From the NCBI GenBank assembly GCA_021775715.1, contig JAJFHI010000371.1:1-13058 (forward strand): a stretch of DNA of 13,058 nucleotides, in the 5' to 3' direction. A program made the position numbers and the translations under genes. How positions within the stretch are numbered: the first letter of the stretch is position 1; every line of letters starts with the position of its first letter. Positions 1 to 6,397 of this stretch are shown here, piece after piece. This DNA is from Hyphomicrobiaceae bacterium (lineage in GTDB: Bacteria; Pseudomonadota; Alphaproteobacteria; Rhizobiales; Hyphomicrobiaceae). The notes beneath the pieces were generated by a model, which was given only the letters and a program-made list of their open reading frames with translations, did no database searches and was not told the DNA's origin.

Positions 1-1218
1 GGAACCATGAAGCGTAACAGCGTTTTGCTCACGCGCCATGTCCTCACCACAGATCCAAACGCCAGTCATATAATCGTACTTTTCAAGCGCTCCTGAAACC
101 TTACGACCCCAACCACGTGGGCCTGGGACGATGAATGCTGATAGGAACGGAAGCCCAAGAGGTAGAACTTCAAGATTGTACCCACCAACGAATCCACGGC
201 TTGGATTATTGTGAGACTCGTCCGCAACAATACCTGCGACTTGAGTGCCACGGTGCATATGAACGCGCTCTGGCATTACCGAGAAAACGCCAGCTGTCAT
301 GTGCGTCATGTAGTTCTTGCCAACTTGACCGGAAGAGTTGGCCAAACCGTCTTTGTACATGCTGGAAGCCGAGTTCAGCAGAAGACGCGGTGACTCGACT
401 GAGTTACCGGCAACAAGTACTGCACGGGCTTTCTGCTTTTGCTGATTGCCGTCTTTATCAGCATAAATAACGCCGGTGACTTTACCGGTTTTGTCATGCT
501 CAATCTGAAGAACCATGGAATCCGTGCGGATCTCACAATTTCCAGTTTCGACAGCCTGTGGCAGATCGGTATAAAGTGTTGACCACTTCGCACCGGTCTT
601 GCAGCCCTGCATACAGAAACCAATCTGCTGACAAGCCGGACGACCGTTACGATCGACTGAGTTGATGGCCATTGGTCCGGAAGCGATTTCGGACATACCG
701 TTACGGCGTGCGCCTTCGGCAAGGCAACGGAAATCGTTGTTCCACGGCAGGTGCGGCATTCCAGTGGTTTTACCGGTGACGCCCATCCTGTCCTCAGCCC
801 TTGCATAATAAGGCTCCAACTCCTTGAGCGTAATCGGCCAGTCAAGAATGTTGGCACCTGGCAAGGAACCGTTTGTCGTCTTCATCTTGAACTCGAAGTC
901 CTGATAACGAAGAGCGACACCAGCCCAGTGCACGGTTGAGCCGCCAAGGCCCTTCACGATCCACGTCGGCAGGCCGGGATGGTTTTGCGCACCGTGCCAG
1001 CCACCAGCTGATTTGCGTTTATCGAGCCATGAGATTTTCGAGAACATTGCCCATTCGTCGTTCTCGATGTCGTCCATCGAAAACCTTTTGCCTGCTTCTA
1101 GGACAACGCTCTTAATACCTTTTTGGGCTAGTTCGTTAGCCATAGTACCGCCACCGGCACCAGAACCGACAATAACGACGACCGAGTCGTCGGTTTTATC
1201 AAATGTTTTTCCAGCCAT
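1..1218 (-). CDS. GMC-family FAD dehydrogenase, catalytic subunit (partial; 3' end beyond window)
   Basis: The frame is open from an ATG at 1218 to the window edge, giving 406 codons with no stop. The N-terminus has a Rossmann FAD motif (VVIVGSGAGGG, G18-x-G20-x-x-G23) ending in VVLEAG. The GMC signature GGSTVHWAGVALRY lies near residue 95. C196, C202 and C206 form C-x5-C-x3-C, the arrangement that holds a 3Fe-4S cluster in the catalytic subunit of bacterial membrane-bound FAD glucose dehydrogenase. There is no signal peptide, so export probably relies on the Tat signal of the partner encoded 6 nt upstream, as known for related sugar dehydrogenases. An AAAGG lies about 11 nt before the ATG. 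The family oxidises sugars, sugar acids or alcohols. The substrate here is not readable. A cytochrome c subunit gene may follow past position 1. Confidence 0.9.
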   Translation of the reverse strand, partial: MAGKTFDKTDDSVVVIVGSGAGGGTMANELAQKGIKSVVLEAGKRFSMDDIENDEWAMFSKISWLDKRKSAGGWHGAQNHPGLPTWIVKGLGGSTVHWAGVALRYQDFEFKMKTTNGSLPGANILDWPITLKELEPYYARAEDRMGVTGKTTGMPHLPWNNDFRCLAEGARRNGMSEIASGPMAINSVDRNGRPACQQIGFCMQGCKTGAKWSTLYTDLPQAVETGNCEIRTDSMVLQIEHDKTGKVTGVIYADKDGNQQKQKARAVLVAGNSVESPRLLLNSASSMYKDGLANSSGQVGKNYMTHMTAGVFSVMPERVHMHRGTQVAGIVADESHNNPSRGFVGGYNLEVLPLGLPFLSAFIVPGPRGWGRKVSGALEKYDYMTGVWICGEDMAREQNAVTLHGS

Positions 1219-1224
1219 ATCGCG

Positions 1225-1839
1225 TTAGCCTTTCTTCGATGCAGCAATGCGTGCCGCAAGATCTGGACCCTGAGGCAACCAAGTGGCGTCACTGAAGCCA
1301 CGGTCAATGTATCCACCCTGTTCCCAAGACGAGCCTTGGTAACCGAACTTCGGCCATAGAGCCTGGTTGTTATAGATCCCGAAAAGAAGACCACCCCGTA
1401 CCTTCTGGAAGAAGTCCGTGGTTTCGATTGTCCGCAGCAAAGCTTCGCGCGCAGCCGCCGATTTGATCCCTAAGTAGTTGGAACCATGCAGTTTTTTCGC
1501 GCGGTCCTCGAGATCTGTCAAGCCGCCAGTTACTAGGTCACCGTCGGCACCACCTTTATTGGCGCCGTCAACGATCCCGTTAACAACGTCTTGATAGGGC
1601 TTATCGTCGTCAAGGAAGCCGTCATGCGGATAGATGTCTTTGGCCATCCGCAAAAGCGTTGCCTTCTGGTCGTCAGAGATCGCAGTTGCGGCGTGAGCTG
1701 GTGTCACCAATGCCGAACCAGCGCCGAGCGCAAAGGCAAGGCCCAAAGCACCCAGACCCGTTGAGGCCAGAAGCTGACGGCGGGATGCCACGATGGGCCC
1801 CACCTTCACTCCAGGCACAAGGGAGATATCGTAGATCAT
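1225..1839 (-). CDS. Gluconate 2-dehydrogenase subunit 3-family protein (Tat-exported small subunit)
   Basis: A 204-residue protein of the gluconate_2-dh3 family, the small partner of periplasmic GMC dehydrogenases. Near residue 19 it has a twin-arginine motif (SRRQLLAS), then a hydrophobic stretch (LGALGLAFALGAGSALV) and a likely cleavage site after AHA at about residue 50. An upstream in-frame ATG at 1881 would add 14 residues but has no ribosome binding site. The ATG at 1839 has GGGGAAAGGA about 11 nt upstream, so 1839 is preferred. It ends 6 nt before the GMC subunit gene, so the two are surely co-transcribed. Known family role: folding and Tat hitchhiker export of the catalytic subunit. 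A strong sigma-54 promoter candidate at 1909-1924 would give a leader of about 59 nt. Confidence 0.88.
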   Translation of the reverse strand: MIYDISLVPGVKVGPIVASRRQLLASTGLGALGLAFALGAGSALVTPAHAATAISDDQKATLLRMAKDIYPHDGFLDDDKPYQDVVNGIVDGANKGGADGDLVTGGLTDLEDRAKKLHGSNYLGIKSAAAREALLRTIETTDFFQKVRGGLLFGIYNNQALWPKFGYQGSSWEQGGYIDRGFSDATWLPQGPDLAARIAASKKG

Positions 1840-2378
1840 GTGATTTAAATTCCTTTCCCCATAGACTTGCACAGCTTTCATTTTTGAAGCTGCATCTTAG
1901 CAATGAGCCGCAAGACCTGTGCCAAAAAGAAGCAAAAGCTATCGATTTCGCCAGACCGTTGTCTCAGAACAGAAATAGCCTATGGGCTTTGACAGGCCCT
2001 GACAATGCAAGTTTGTCGCACCCTACGTTTCACAAGAGATTTTTCTATCTCGCTTCCCGGACTCGAAAAATAATGCATTTCCATCTGACCAAGAGAACAA
2101 TTAAAGATTGCACTCAGAACAGAACGCACACTGTCATAGTTGTATTCCGATTAGAGCTTTTACGCGACAAACCGAAGCATTTGTGCGACAGCTGTGACAG
2201 GAAGATGATGTCCTCATCAACATAGCGCGAAAGATCGCTGTGAGAGGGTTTTGTCGACAGGAAACGCCTGGGAGCGACTGAATTTTCGGTCATTCCAGAA
2301 AATTGCAATACGTCAGGCCGCCGGCGCCATATTGTTCCTGGTGGTGAAGCTCTTGCATATTGATGTGGTGGCAACGGT
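1840..2378. promoter_or_regulatory. Divergent control region between GMC operon and AcoR-like regulator gene
   Basis: This 539-bp region has no convincing gene. It holds the sigma-54 promoter at 1909-1924 and four copies of a TGTCNCA heptamer: TGTCTCA at 1960-1966 and TGTCGCA at 2014-2020 on plus, TGTCGCA at 2184-2190 and TGTCACA at 2193-2199 on minus. A degenerate copy (TGTCGCG) lies at 2163-2169 on minus. The same heptamer forms both arms of the palindrome upstream of the E1 alpha gene, so these may be enhancer half-sites. A 12-nt direct repeat, CTCAGAACAGAA, occurs at 1963-1974 and 2113-2124. No clear sigma-70 promoter for the regulator was found. Confidence 0.5.
1909..1924 (-). promoter_or_regulatory. 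Sigma-54 (-24/-12) promoter for the GMC dehydrogenase operon
   Basis: Read on the minus strand the site is TGGCACAGGTCTTGCG. Against the sigma-54 consensus TGGCACG-N4-TTGCW it matches 10 of 12 defined positions, with the essential GG and GC exactly 10 nt apart. The expected transcription start is near 1898. The position is right for the downstream operon, and a sigma-54 activator gene lies divergently next door. Seen in sequence; activity is inferred. Confidence 0.8.
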
Positions 2379-4388
2379 ATGAACGATCGAAATTTTGCCC
2401 AAAGCCCACTGCGGTCCCAATCGCAGCACGAAACCAATATTGTTCGATCCTCGTGGGATCGCTGCGCCACGGAATACGGCCTGCGCAAGAATTTTACTCG
2501 GCCTATTTTGCTGGTGCCGCCTGAAAGCGTCGAACAAGCACTCGCGCCGATGGAAGAAATCATCGCAGAAACGGCGCCTATCGTTCACAAAGTTCGCGAT
2601 ACCGCTCGCAACGCAAACTACTGCGTTCTGCTATGTGATAGCAGCGGTACGGTTGTTAAGGGCTACGCCGACTCATCAGCATCGCGAGAGCTCGCCGAAA
2701 TCGGACTTCGCCAAGGCGCGCATTGGAGCGAAGATGTTGTCGGCACCAACGGAATAGGCACGAGCATTGTCGCACGTCACGCAATTAGCATATGCGGTCG
2801 CCACCACTACAACCAAACGCTGCACGGCTACAATTGCTGTGCGGCACCGTTTTTCGCACCAGATGGAACAGTCCTCGGTGTGTTGGACGTTTCTGGGCGT
2901 GCGGAACTTGCGAGCTCGGAGCACGTTTTTGCCGAGCACTTCGTTCGCGGTGCCGCAGCCGACATCAGCTGCTTGCTGTTTCGCAAATGGCATAGCAATG
3001 ACCGCATCGTCGCGTTGTCGAACGACCCACTGGGATTGGAATTCGCGCCACGCGCAATGATCGCAGCAAACGACCAGGGTCAAATAATTGGTGCAACCCG
3101 CGATGCCTTGGCGCTGCTCGGCGTTGCTGAATTGGTCGACCTCGAACACAAAACCGTGGATGAGCTTTGGGATGTTTCAATCGATGACCTCAGGCCAATG
3201 GCGACCAACCATGTGCGGCTTACAACCGCGAAAACCGGCATCGACGCCTACGCGCTAACATTTTTGCCGCCGACGCCGAAACGTCTATCAACCCGGCCCA
3301 AAGTTTATGCCTCCGCACCGAGCAAAGCGCCTACCGCAAAAACTTTACACGTCGCCAAATCCAAGACAGCGCCTGCCAGCATATCTCTCGATGCGATCGC
3401 CGGCAGTGATGCGCGCATGAAGTGGTGTATCGATCTCAGCCGCAAGTTGAACAACAGCGATATTCCAATTCTGCTGCTTGGCGAAACCGGCGTTGGCAAA
3501 GACAGTTTTGCGCGCGCCTTTCACGAAGAAAGCATGCGGCACGACAAACCTTATACCGCGGTCAACTGCGCCGCCATTCCCGAAACGCTGCTGGCCAGCG
3601 AGTTGTTCGGTTACGCGCCAGGCACTTTTACCGGTGGTTTGAAATCAGGCCGCGTCGGCAAGATCGCAGCAAGCAACGGTGGCACCTTGTTCCTCGATGA
3701 AATTGGCGACATGCCAGTTGACCTGCAAGCGCATTTGCTGAGGGTGTTGGAAGAACGAGAAGTCACACCGTTAGGCGCCAAGGAACCCGTATCGGTCGAT
3801 GTCCGCATTATCTGCGCCACCCACCAAAGGCTTCCTGAGCAGATCGCAAATGGCCTATTCCGGAAAGACCTTTATTACCGCATTAAAGGAGCGCAACTGA
3901 CGTTGTCGCCCTTGCGCGAGCGCACAGACATTGACAACATCATCGAAACCATTGTTGCCGACGAACGTGGCGATGGGGCCGAGGTTACCATTTCCGATGA
4001 AGTTATGGAGATCTTCCGTAGCTATGCGTGGCCCGGCAACATTCGCGAACTCAAGAGCGTGCTGCGTTTGATACTGTCGGTGAATGACGACGATGTCATC
4101 ACGCGCCATATGCTTCCCGAAGAGCTGATGGAAGACGCCTTCGGAATATCGGCGCAAACAACGGCATCGCAGCCGGTTGGCGCGCTATCTACAATAACGA
4201 AGAAATCGGCAAGTGCGACATTGGGCGATGCGCAGGGCGATGCCGAAAAGGCGCGCATTCTCCAGGCGCTGGATGTCAATAAGTGGTGCGTGACTCGGGC
4301 GGCCAAGGAACTCGCCATCAGCCGGGCGACGCTTCATCGCAAAATTCGTAAATACGAAATCATTTCGCCGAACGAGCGCGAGAGTTAA
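2379..4388 (+). CDS. acoR: AcoR-type sigma-54-dependent transcriptional activator
   Basis: A 669-residue enhancer-binding protein with the AcoR layout. The N-terminal segment carries SSWDRCATEYGL (24-35). A GAF sensor follows (about 60-190; VGTNGIG at 121-127, CCAAPFFAPDG at 153-163, VLDVSG at 168-173), then a PAS-like segment (about 225-290) and an Ala/Pro/Lys-rich linker. The AAA+ domain (about 340-570) has Walker A GETGVGKD (368-375), Walker B GGTLFLDEIGD (434-444), and RKDLYYR and SPLRER downstream. A C-terminal Fis-type HTH includes TRAAKELAISRATLHRKI. The sigma-54-contacting GAFTGA loop reads GTFTGG (415-420), a departure from consensus. An in-frame TGA at 2361 makes ATG 2379 the first possible start; its ribosome binding site is weak. 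AcoR homologues respond to acetoin, diols or alcohols. Its place between two operons with sigma-54 promoters makes it their likely regulator (inference). Confidence 0.92.
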   Translation: MNDRNFAQSPLRSQSQHETNIVRSSWDRCATEYGLRKNFTRPILLVPPESVEQALAPMEEIIAETAPIVHKVRDTARNANYCVLLCDSSGTVVKGYADSSASRELAEIGLRQGAHWSEDVVGTNGIGTSIVARHAISICGRHHYNQTLHGYNCCAAPFFAPDGTVLGVLDVSGRAELASSEHVFAEHFVRGAAADISCLLFRKWHSNDRIVALSNDPLGLEFAPRAMIAANDQGQIIGATRDALALLGVAELVDLEHKTVDELWDVSIDDLRPMATNHVRLTTAKTGIDAYALTFLPPTPKRLSTRPKVYASAPSKAPTAKTLHVAKSKTAPASISLDAIAGSDARMKWCIDLSRKLNNSDIPILLLGETGVGKDSFARAFHEESMRHDKPYTAVNCAAIPETLLASELFGYAPGTFTGGLKSGRVGKIAASNGGTLFLDEIGDMPVDLQAHLLRVLEEREVTPLGAKEPVSVDVRIICATHQRLPEQIANGLFRKDLYYRIKGAQLTLSPLRERTDIDNIIETIVADERGDGAEVTISDEVMEIFRSYAWPGNIRELKSVLRLILSVNDDDVITRHMLPEELMEDAFGISAQTTASQPVGALSTITKKSASATLGDAQGDAEKARILQALDVNKWCVTRAAKELAISRATLHRKIRKYEIISPNERES

Positions 4389-5140
4389 GCGTTTCTGCTC
4401 GCCAACCACGCCTCACGATAGCGCTGCAGGTAGGCATCAAATGCCGTGATGTTGGGCAACACACCGGGCTGGCGTGCCCCGGCGAGTTCAGCAACCGTTG
4501 TGTGCTTGTCAGCAACTACACTTCGCGCCACCGACGAACGGCGATAGAACTCATTTGTTGCGGCAATACTTGTTGCGATATCGACGTCCCACAATATAGC
4601 AGCGTGCCCCAACACAGCGACAGCTGGCCGACCATCTGGTGTTTCCGTCAACCGCCAACGTTGTGCCGTTCCGGCAAGTTTGCGACCGTCGACGACAACA
4701 TTGTAGGCGCCATCACAAAATGCACCTTCGACGCTCGATAGATATGCATCGATAGCAAGATCCTCCCTCAAGTAATTGAGGATGGGCTGGCAGAAGCTCT
4801 CGTAAGTTTCGCGAATGGATAGGTCTTTGGTGCGCGGAATGCAAAAGGCAAACGAGACGTTGACCATCGATGGGCTTTGCGGTGTCACATCACCACCTGT
4901 GTGGCGGACAAAAACCGGCCACTGCTTCTCGCCCATTTGCTGTTGTGCTTTTTCGAAGTCGGCTTCATGTGTTGCGGAAAACGGAACGATCAAAGCCTGG
5001 TCTGTTGTCCAGACTTCACTCAGCCAGCCGTGCCCCGCCTTGGCAACCGTCGTCAGCAGTTCTTTTTCACGCGCGAGCGCCGTTGCAAACGGCAGATGCA
5101 GAACACCTCGAGACTGTTGGGTTGCTGGAGAGGTCGTCAT
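4385..5140 (-). CDS. Lipoate-protein ligase A family protein (likely dedicated to the adjacent lipoyl protein)
   Basis: A 251-residue protein of the biotin/lipoate ligase (BPL/LPL catalytic) fold. RHTGGDVTPQ (79-88) matches the ligase R-x-x-GGG-type substrate loop, with MVNVSFAF following it. The segment CDGAYNVVVDGRKLAGTAQR (142-161) matches the family's N-D-x-x-x-x-GKK-x-x-G-x-A-Q motif and contains the expected lipoyl-AMP-binding lysine (K154). An upstream ATG at 5260 would add 40 atypical residues. The ATG at 5140 has GAGGA 6 nt upstream and is chosen. The gene lies last in the E1-lipoyl-E2 cluster, 142 nt beyond E2, which suggests it attaches or transfers lipoate to the small lipoyl protein. 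Octanoyl transfer or amidotransfer activity cannot be excluded. Its stop codon overlaps that of the convergent regulator gene. Confidence 0.8.
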   Translation of the reverse strand: MTTSPATQQSRGVLHLPFATALAREKELLTTVAKAGHGWLSEVWTTDQALIVPFSATHEADFEKAQQQMGEKQWPVFVRHTGGDVTPQSPSMVNVSFAFCIPRTKDLSIRETYESFCQPILNYLREDLAIDAYLSSVEGAFCDGAYNVVVDGRKLAGTAQRWRLTETPDGRPAVAVLGHAAILWDVDIATSIAATNEFYRRSSVARSVVADKHTTVAELAGARQPGVLPNITAFDAYLQRYREAWLASRNA

Positions 5141-5188
5141 TACCGGTCCTCGGAAAGAGACAACACAATGCCATCTATTTAAACGGCA

Positions 5189-5235
5189 ATGCCGCAAATC
5201 CCACCTTTTGAAACAAAAAGCGGACCCTGCGGCAT
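5189..5235 (-). other. Possible stem-loop between E2 and ligase genes
   Basis: ATGCCGCA (5189-5196) and TGCGGCAT (5228-5235) form a perfect 8-bp stem around a 31-nt loop, with a smaller CTTTTG/CAAAAG pairing inside. There is no U-run on the minus-strand RNA, so it is not an intrinsic terminator. It could affect mRNA decay or be chance. Confidence 0.3.
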
Positions 5236-5282
5236 CTTTATTTGCGTAGCCCAGCTGCAAACGGCCGGGTCATCTGAATCGC

Positions 5283-5972
5283 CTAGGCGACAGAAAAGTT
5301 TTCGATGTTCTGACACAGGTCTGTCAGAAAGTCTGCGGCAGGCGCACCGTTGACAGCGCGGTGGTCAAATGTCAGCGAAAGTCCCATGACCGGACGCAGT
5401 TCGATTTGGCCTTCGACATTCCACGGACGCGGGTTCGCTTCGCCAATGCCAAGGATGGCAAGCTGTGGAGCATTGATGATCGGCGTGAAGAAACGCACGC
5501 GCGAACGGCCAATGTTGGAAATGGTGAAGGTACCGGACGTCATCTCTTTAACGTTCAGTTTGTTGGCCAGCGCACGGTCGACAACATCTCGGCGGGCCGC
5601 AACGCGTTCCACGAGGCTCATGTTCCCGGCGTCGATGATGGTCGGCGCCACAAGCAAGTCACCTGGCAGGCCAACAGCAACAGCCATGTTGATGGAAGCA
5701 CTATGAGTGATCTTCTTATCGACCAGCGTGCCATTAAGTCCCGGAAACTTGCGCAAAGAGTTGATGATCGCGTCGATCAGTAGATCTTCAAATGATGCCT
5801 TCGTACCTTGACCGGCAAGGATGTCTTTTGTCGCCAGAAGGCTGGTGACATCTGCTTCACCGTGGTGGGTTAACTGCGCGGCTGTTTGCAGGCTTTCCAC
5901 CATCTTGCCGGCGATCATTGCCTTCATTCCGGACAGCGGGACAACCTTATCGCCACTATTTTCTTCTGACAT
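5283..5972 (-). CDS. 2-oxoacid dehydrogenase E2, stand-alone catalytic (acyltransferase) domain
   Basis: A 229-residue protein that covers only the CAT-like catalytic core of E2 acyltransferases. It begins near VVPLSGMKAMIAGKMVESLQ, the usual first helix of that core, and ends with LTFDHRAVNGAPAADFL. There is no lipoyl domain and no peripheral subunit-binding domain. The lipoyl domain is encoded separately 166 nt upstream. The catalytic motif normally written D-H-R-x-x-D-G reads D-H-R-A-V-N-G (H204, N208), so the histidine is kept and the aspartate is replaced by asparagine. Role: transfer of the acyl group from the lipoyl arm to CoA in the cytoplasm. Two ATGs are possible, 5984 and 5972. The second is preferred because the hairpin at 5992-6044 abuts the first and its ribosome binding region. 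Confidence 0.88.
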   Translation of the reverse strand: MSEENSGDKVVPLSGMKAMIAGKMVESLQTAAQLTHHGEADVTSLLATKDILAGQGTKASFEDLLIDAIINSLRKFPGLNGTLVDKKITHSASINMAVAVGLPGDLLVAPTIIDAGNMSLVERVAARRDVVDRALANKLNVKEMTSGTFTISNIGRSRVRFFTPIINAPQLAILGIGEANPRPWNVEGQIELRPVMGLSLTFDHRAVNGAPAADFLTDLCQNIENFSVA

Positions 5973-5991
5973 TTCACGTCTCATGAGCTGG

Positions 5992-6044
5992 GCGATAAAC
6001 AACACAACCCGGATTGATCCAATCCGAGTTGTGTTGTTTATCGC
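5992..6044 (-). repeat. 25-bp intercistronic hairpin (long inverted repeat) upstream of E2
   Basis: The arms are 5992-6016 and 6020-6044, with a 3-nt loop (ATC on plus). The outer ends read GCGATAAACAACACAAC and GTTGTGTTGTTTATCGC. Of 25 pairs only 6009/6027 is non-complementary: it is C/A on plus but becomes a G·U wobble in minus-strand RNA, so the operon transcript pairs along the full length. No U-run follows on either strand, so it is not an intrinsic terminator. It ends 7 nt before one candidate E2 start and 19 nt before the other. It could be a stabiliser or processing site that sets protein ratios, a translation control element, or an inserted palindromic repeat. Confidence 0.85.
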
Positions 6045-6051
6045 GGTGTCT

Positions 6052-6110
6052 GAATTTTGCGATCTGCCCGGGACCGGTGAGCCAAGCTCCCCTGCCCCGG
6101 GGCAGAATTC
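6052..6110 (-). other. Second, GC-rich imperfect hairpin downstream of the lipoyl gene
   Basis: TCTGCCC (6063-6069) pairs with GGGCAGA (6100-6106). GGG then pairs with CCC past a single bulge, further pairs continue inward, and GAGC/GCTC closes a CAA loop (6083-6085). GAATT/AATTC at the ends adds an outer stem. The a6073/c6095 mismatch becomes U·G in minus-strand RNA. One arm contains the perfect palindrome CTGCCCCGGGGCAG (6092-6105). No U-run follows. Together with the hairpin at 5992-6044 it fills most of the 166-nt gap between the lipoyl and E2 genes. Confidence 0.6.
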
Positions 6111-6138
6111 ATTAAGCGAACTCTTACGCGAACAAGTC

Positions 6139-6372
6139 TTATGCGATCGTACCGATTTTGCCGCCCTTGGCGACAACCGACTCGGCTGCTTTCTCAATCG
6201 CGATTGTTCCCGCGGCCGGTGCGGCGATCTCGTGCTGCACCTTCTCAACCATAATTTCAGCGACGAGCTGACCTTCGGTGACAACGGCACCGTCGGAAAC
6301 CAGCCAGGTCGTGATCACAGCTTCGGAGTCTTCTTCCCAAAGATCAGTTGGGATCGTCAAATCAGCGGCCAT
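6139..6372 (-). CDS. Free-standing lipoyl (biotinyl/lipoyl-like) domain protein
   Basis: A 77-residue protein that is one complete lipoyl domain. LWEEDSEAVITTWLVSDGAVVTEGQLVAEI leads to the turn VEKVQHEI, where K44 is the predicted lipoylation site. APAAGTI and the second half repeat the fold, and the protein ends at KIGTIA. It acts as the swinging arm that E1 acylates and E2 unloads. Normally this domain is fused to E2, but here it is a separate gene 25 nt after E1 beta. AAAGGA lies 8 nt before the ATG. The lipoate ligase-like gene further down the cluster fits a need to modify this protein. The motif V-E-K-V rather than biotin's A-M-K-M favours lipoate over biotin. Confidence 0.9.
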   Translation of the reverse strand: MAADLTIPTDLWEEDSEAVITTWLVSDGAVVTEGQLVAEIMVEKVQHEIAAPAAGTIAIEKAAESVVAKGGKIGTIA

Positions 6373-6397
6373 TAAAGAGGTCCTTTCTTCTTCTCGG

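Noticed and set aside
1994..2009. Sigma-54-like AGGCCCTGACAATGCA on the plus strand, possibly for the regulator
   Set aside because: The spacing is right but it matches only 8 of 12 positions, lacks the TGGCA block and lies about 370 nt from the regulator start. Too weak to list.
5992..6044. The 25-bp hairpin as an intrinsic terminator
   Set aside because: No U-run follows on either strand, and the E2 gene continues the same pathway just downstream.
5973..6290. Upstream extension of the E2 frame that overlaps the lipoyl gene
   Set aside because: The added residues run through both hairpins and out of frame over the lipoyl coding region; they show no domain-like sequence. The real E2 core starts near 5972.
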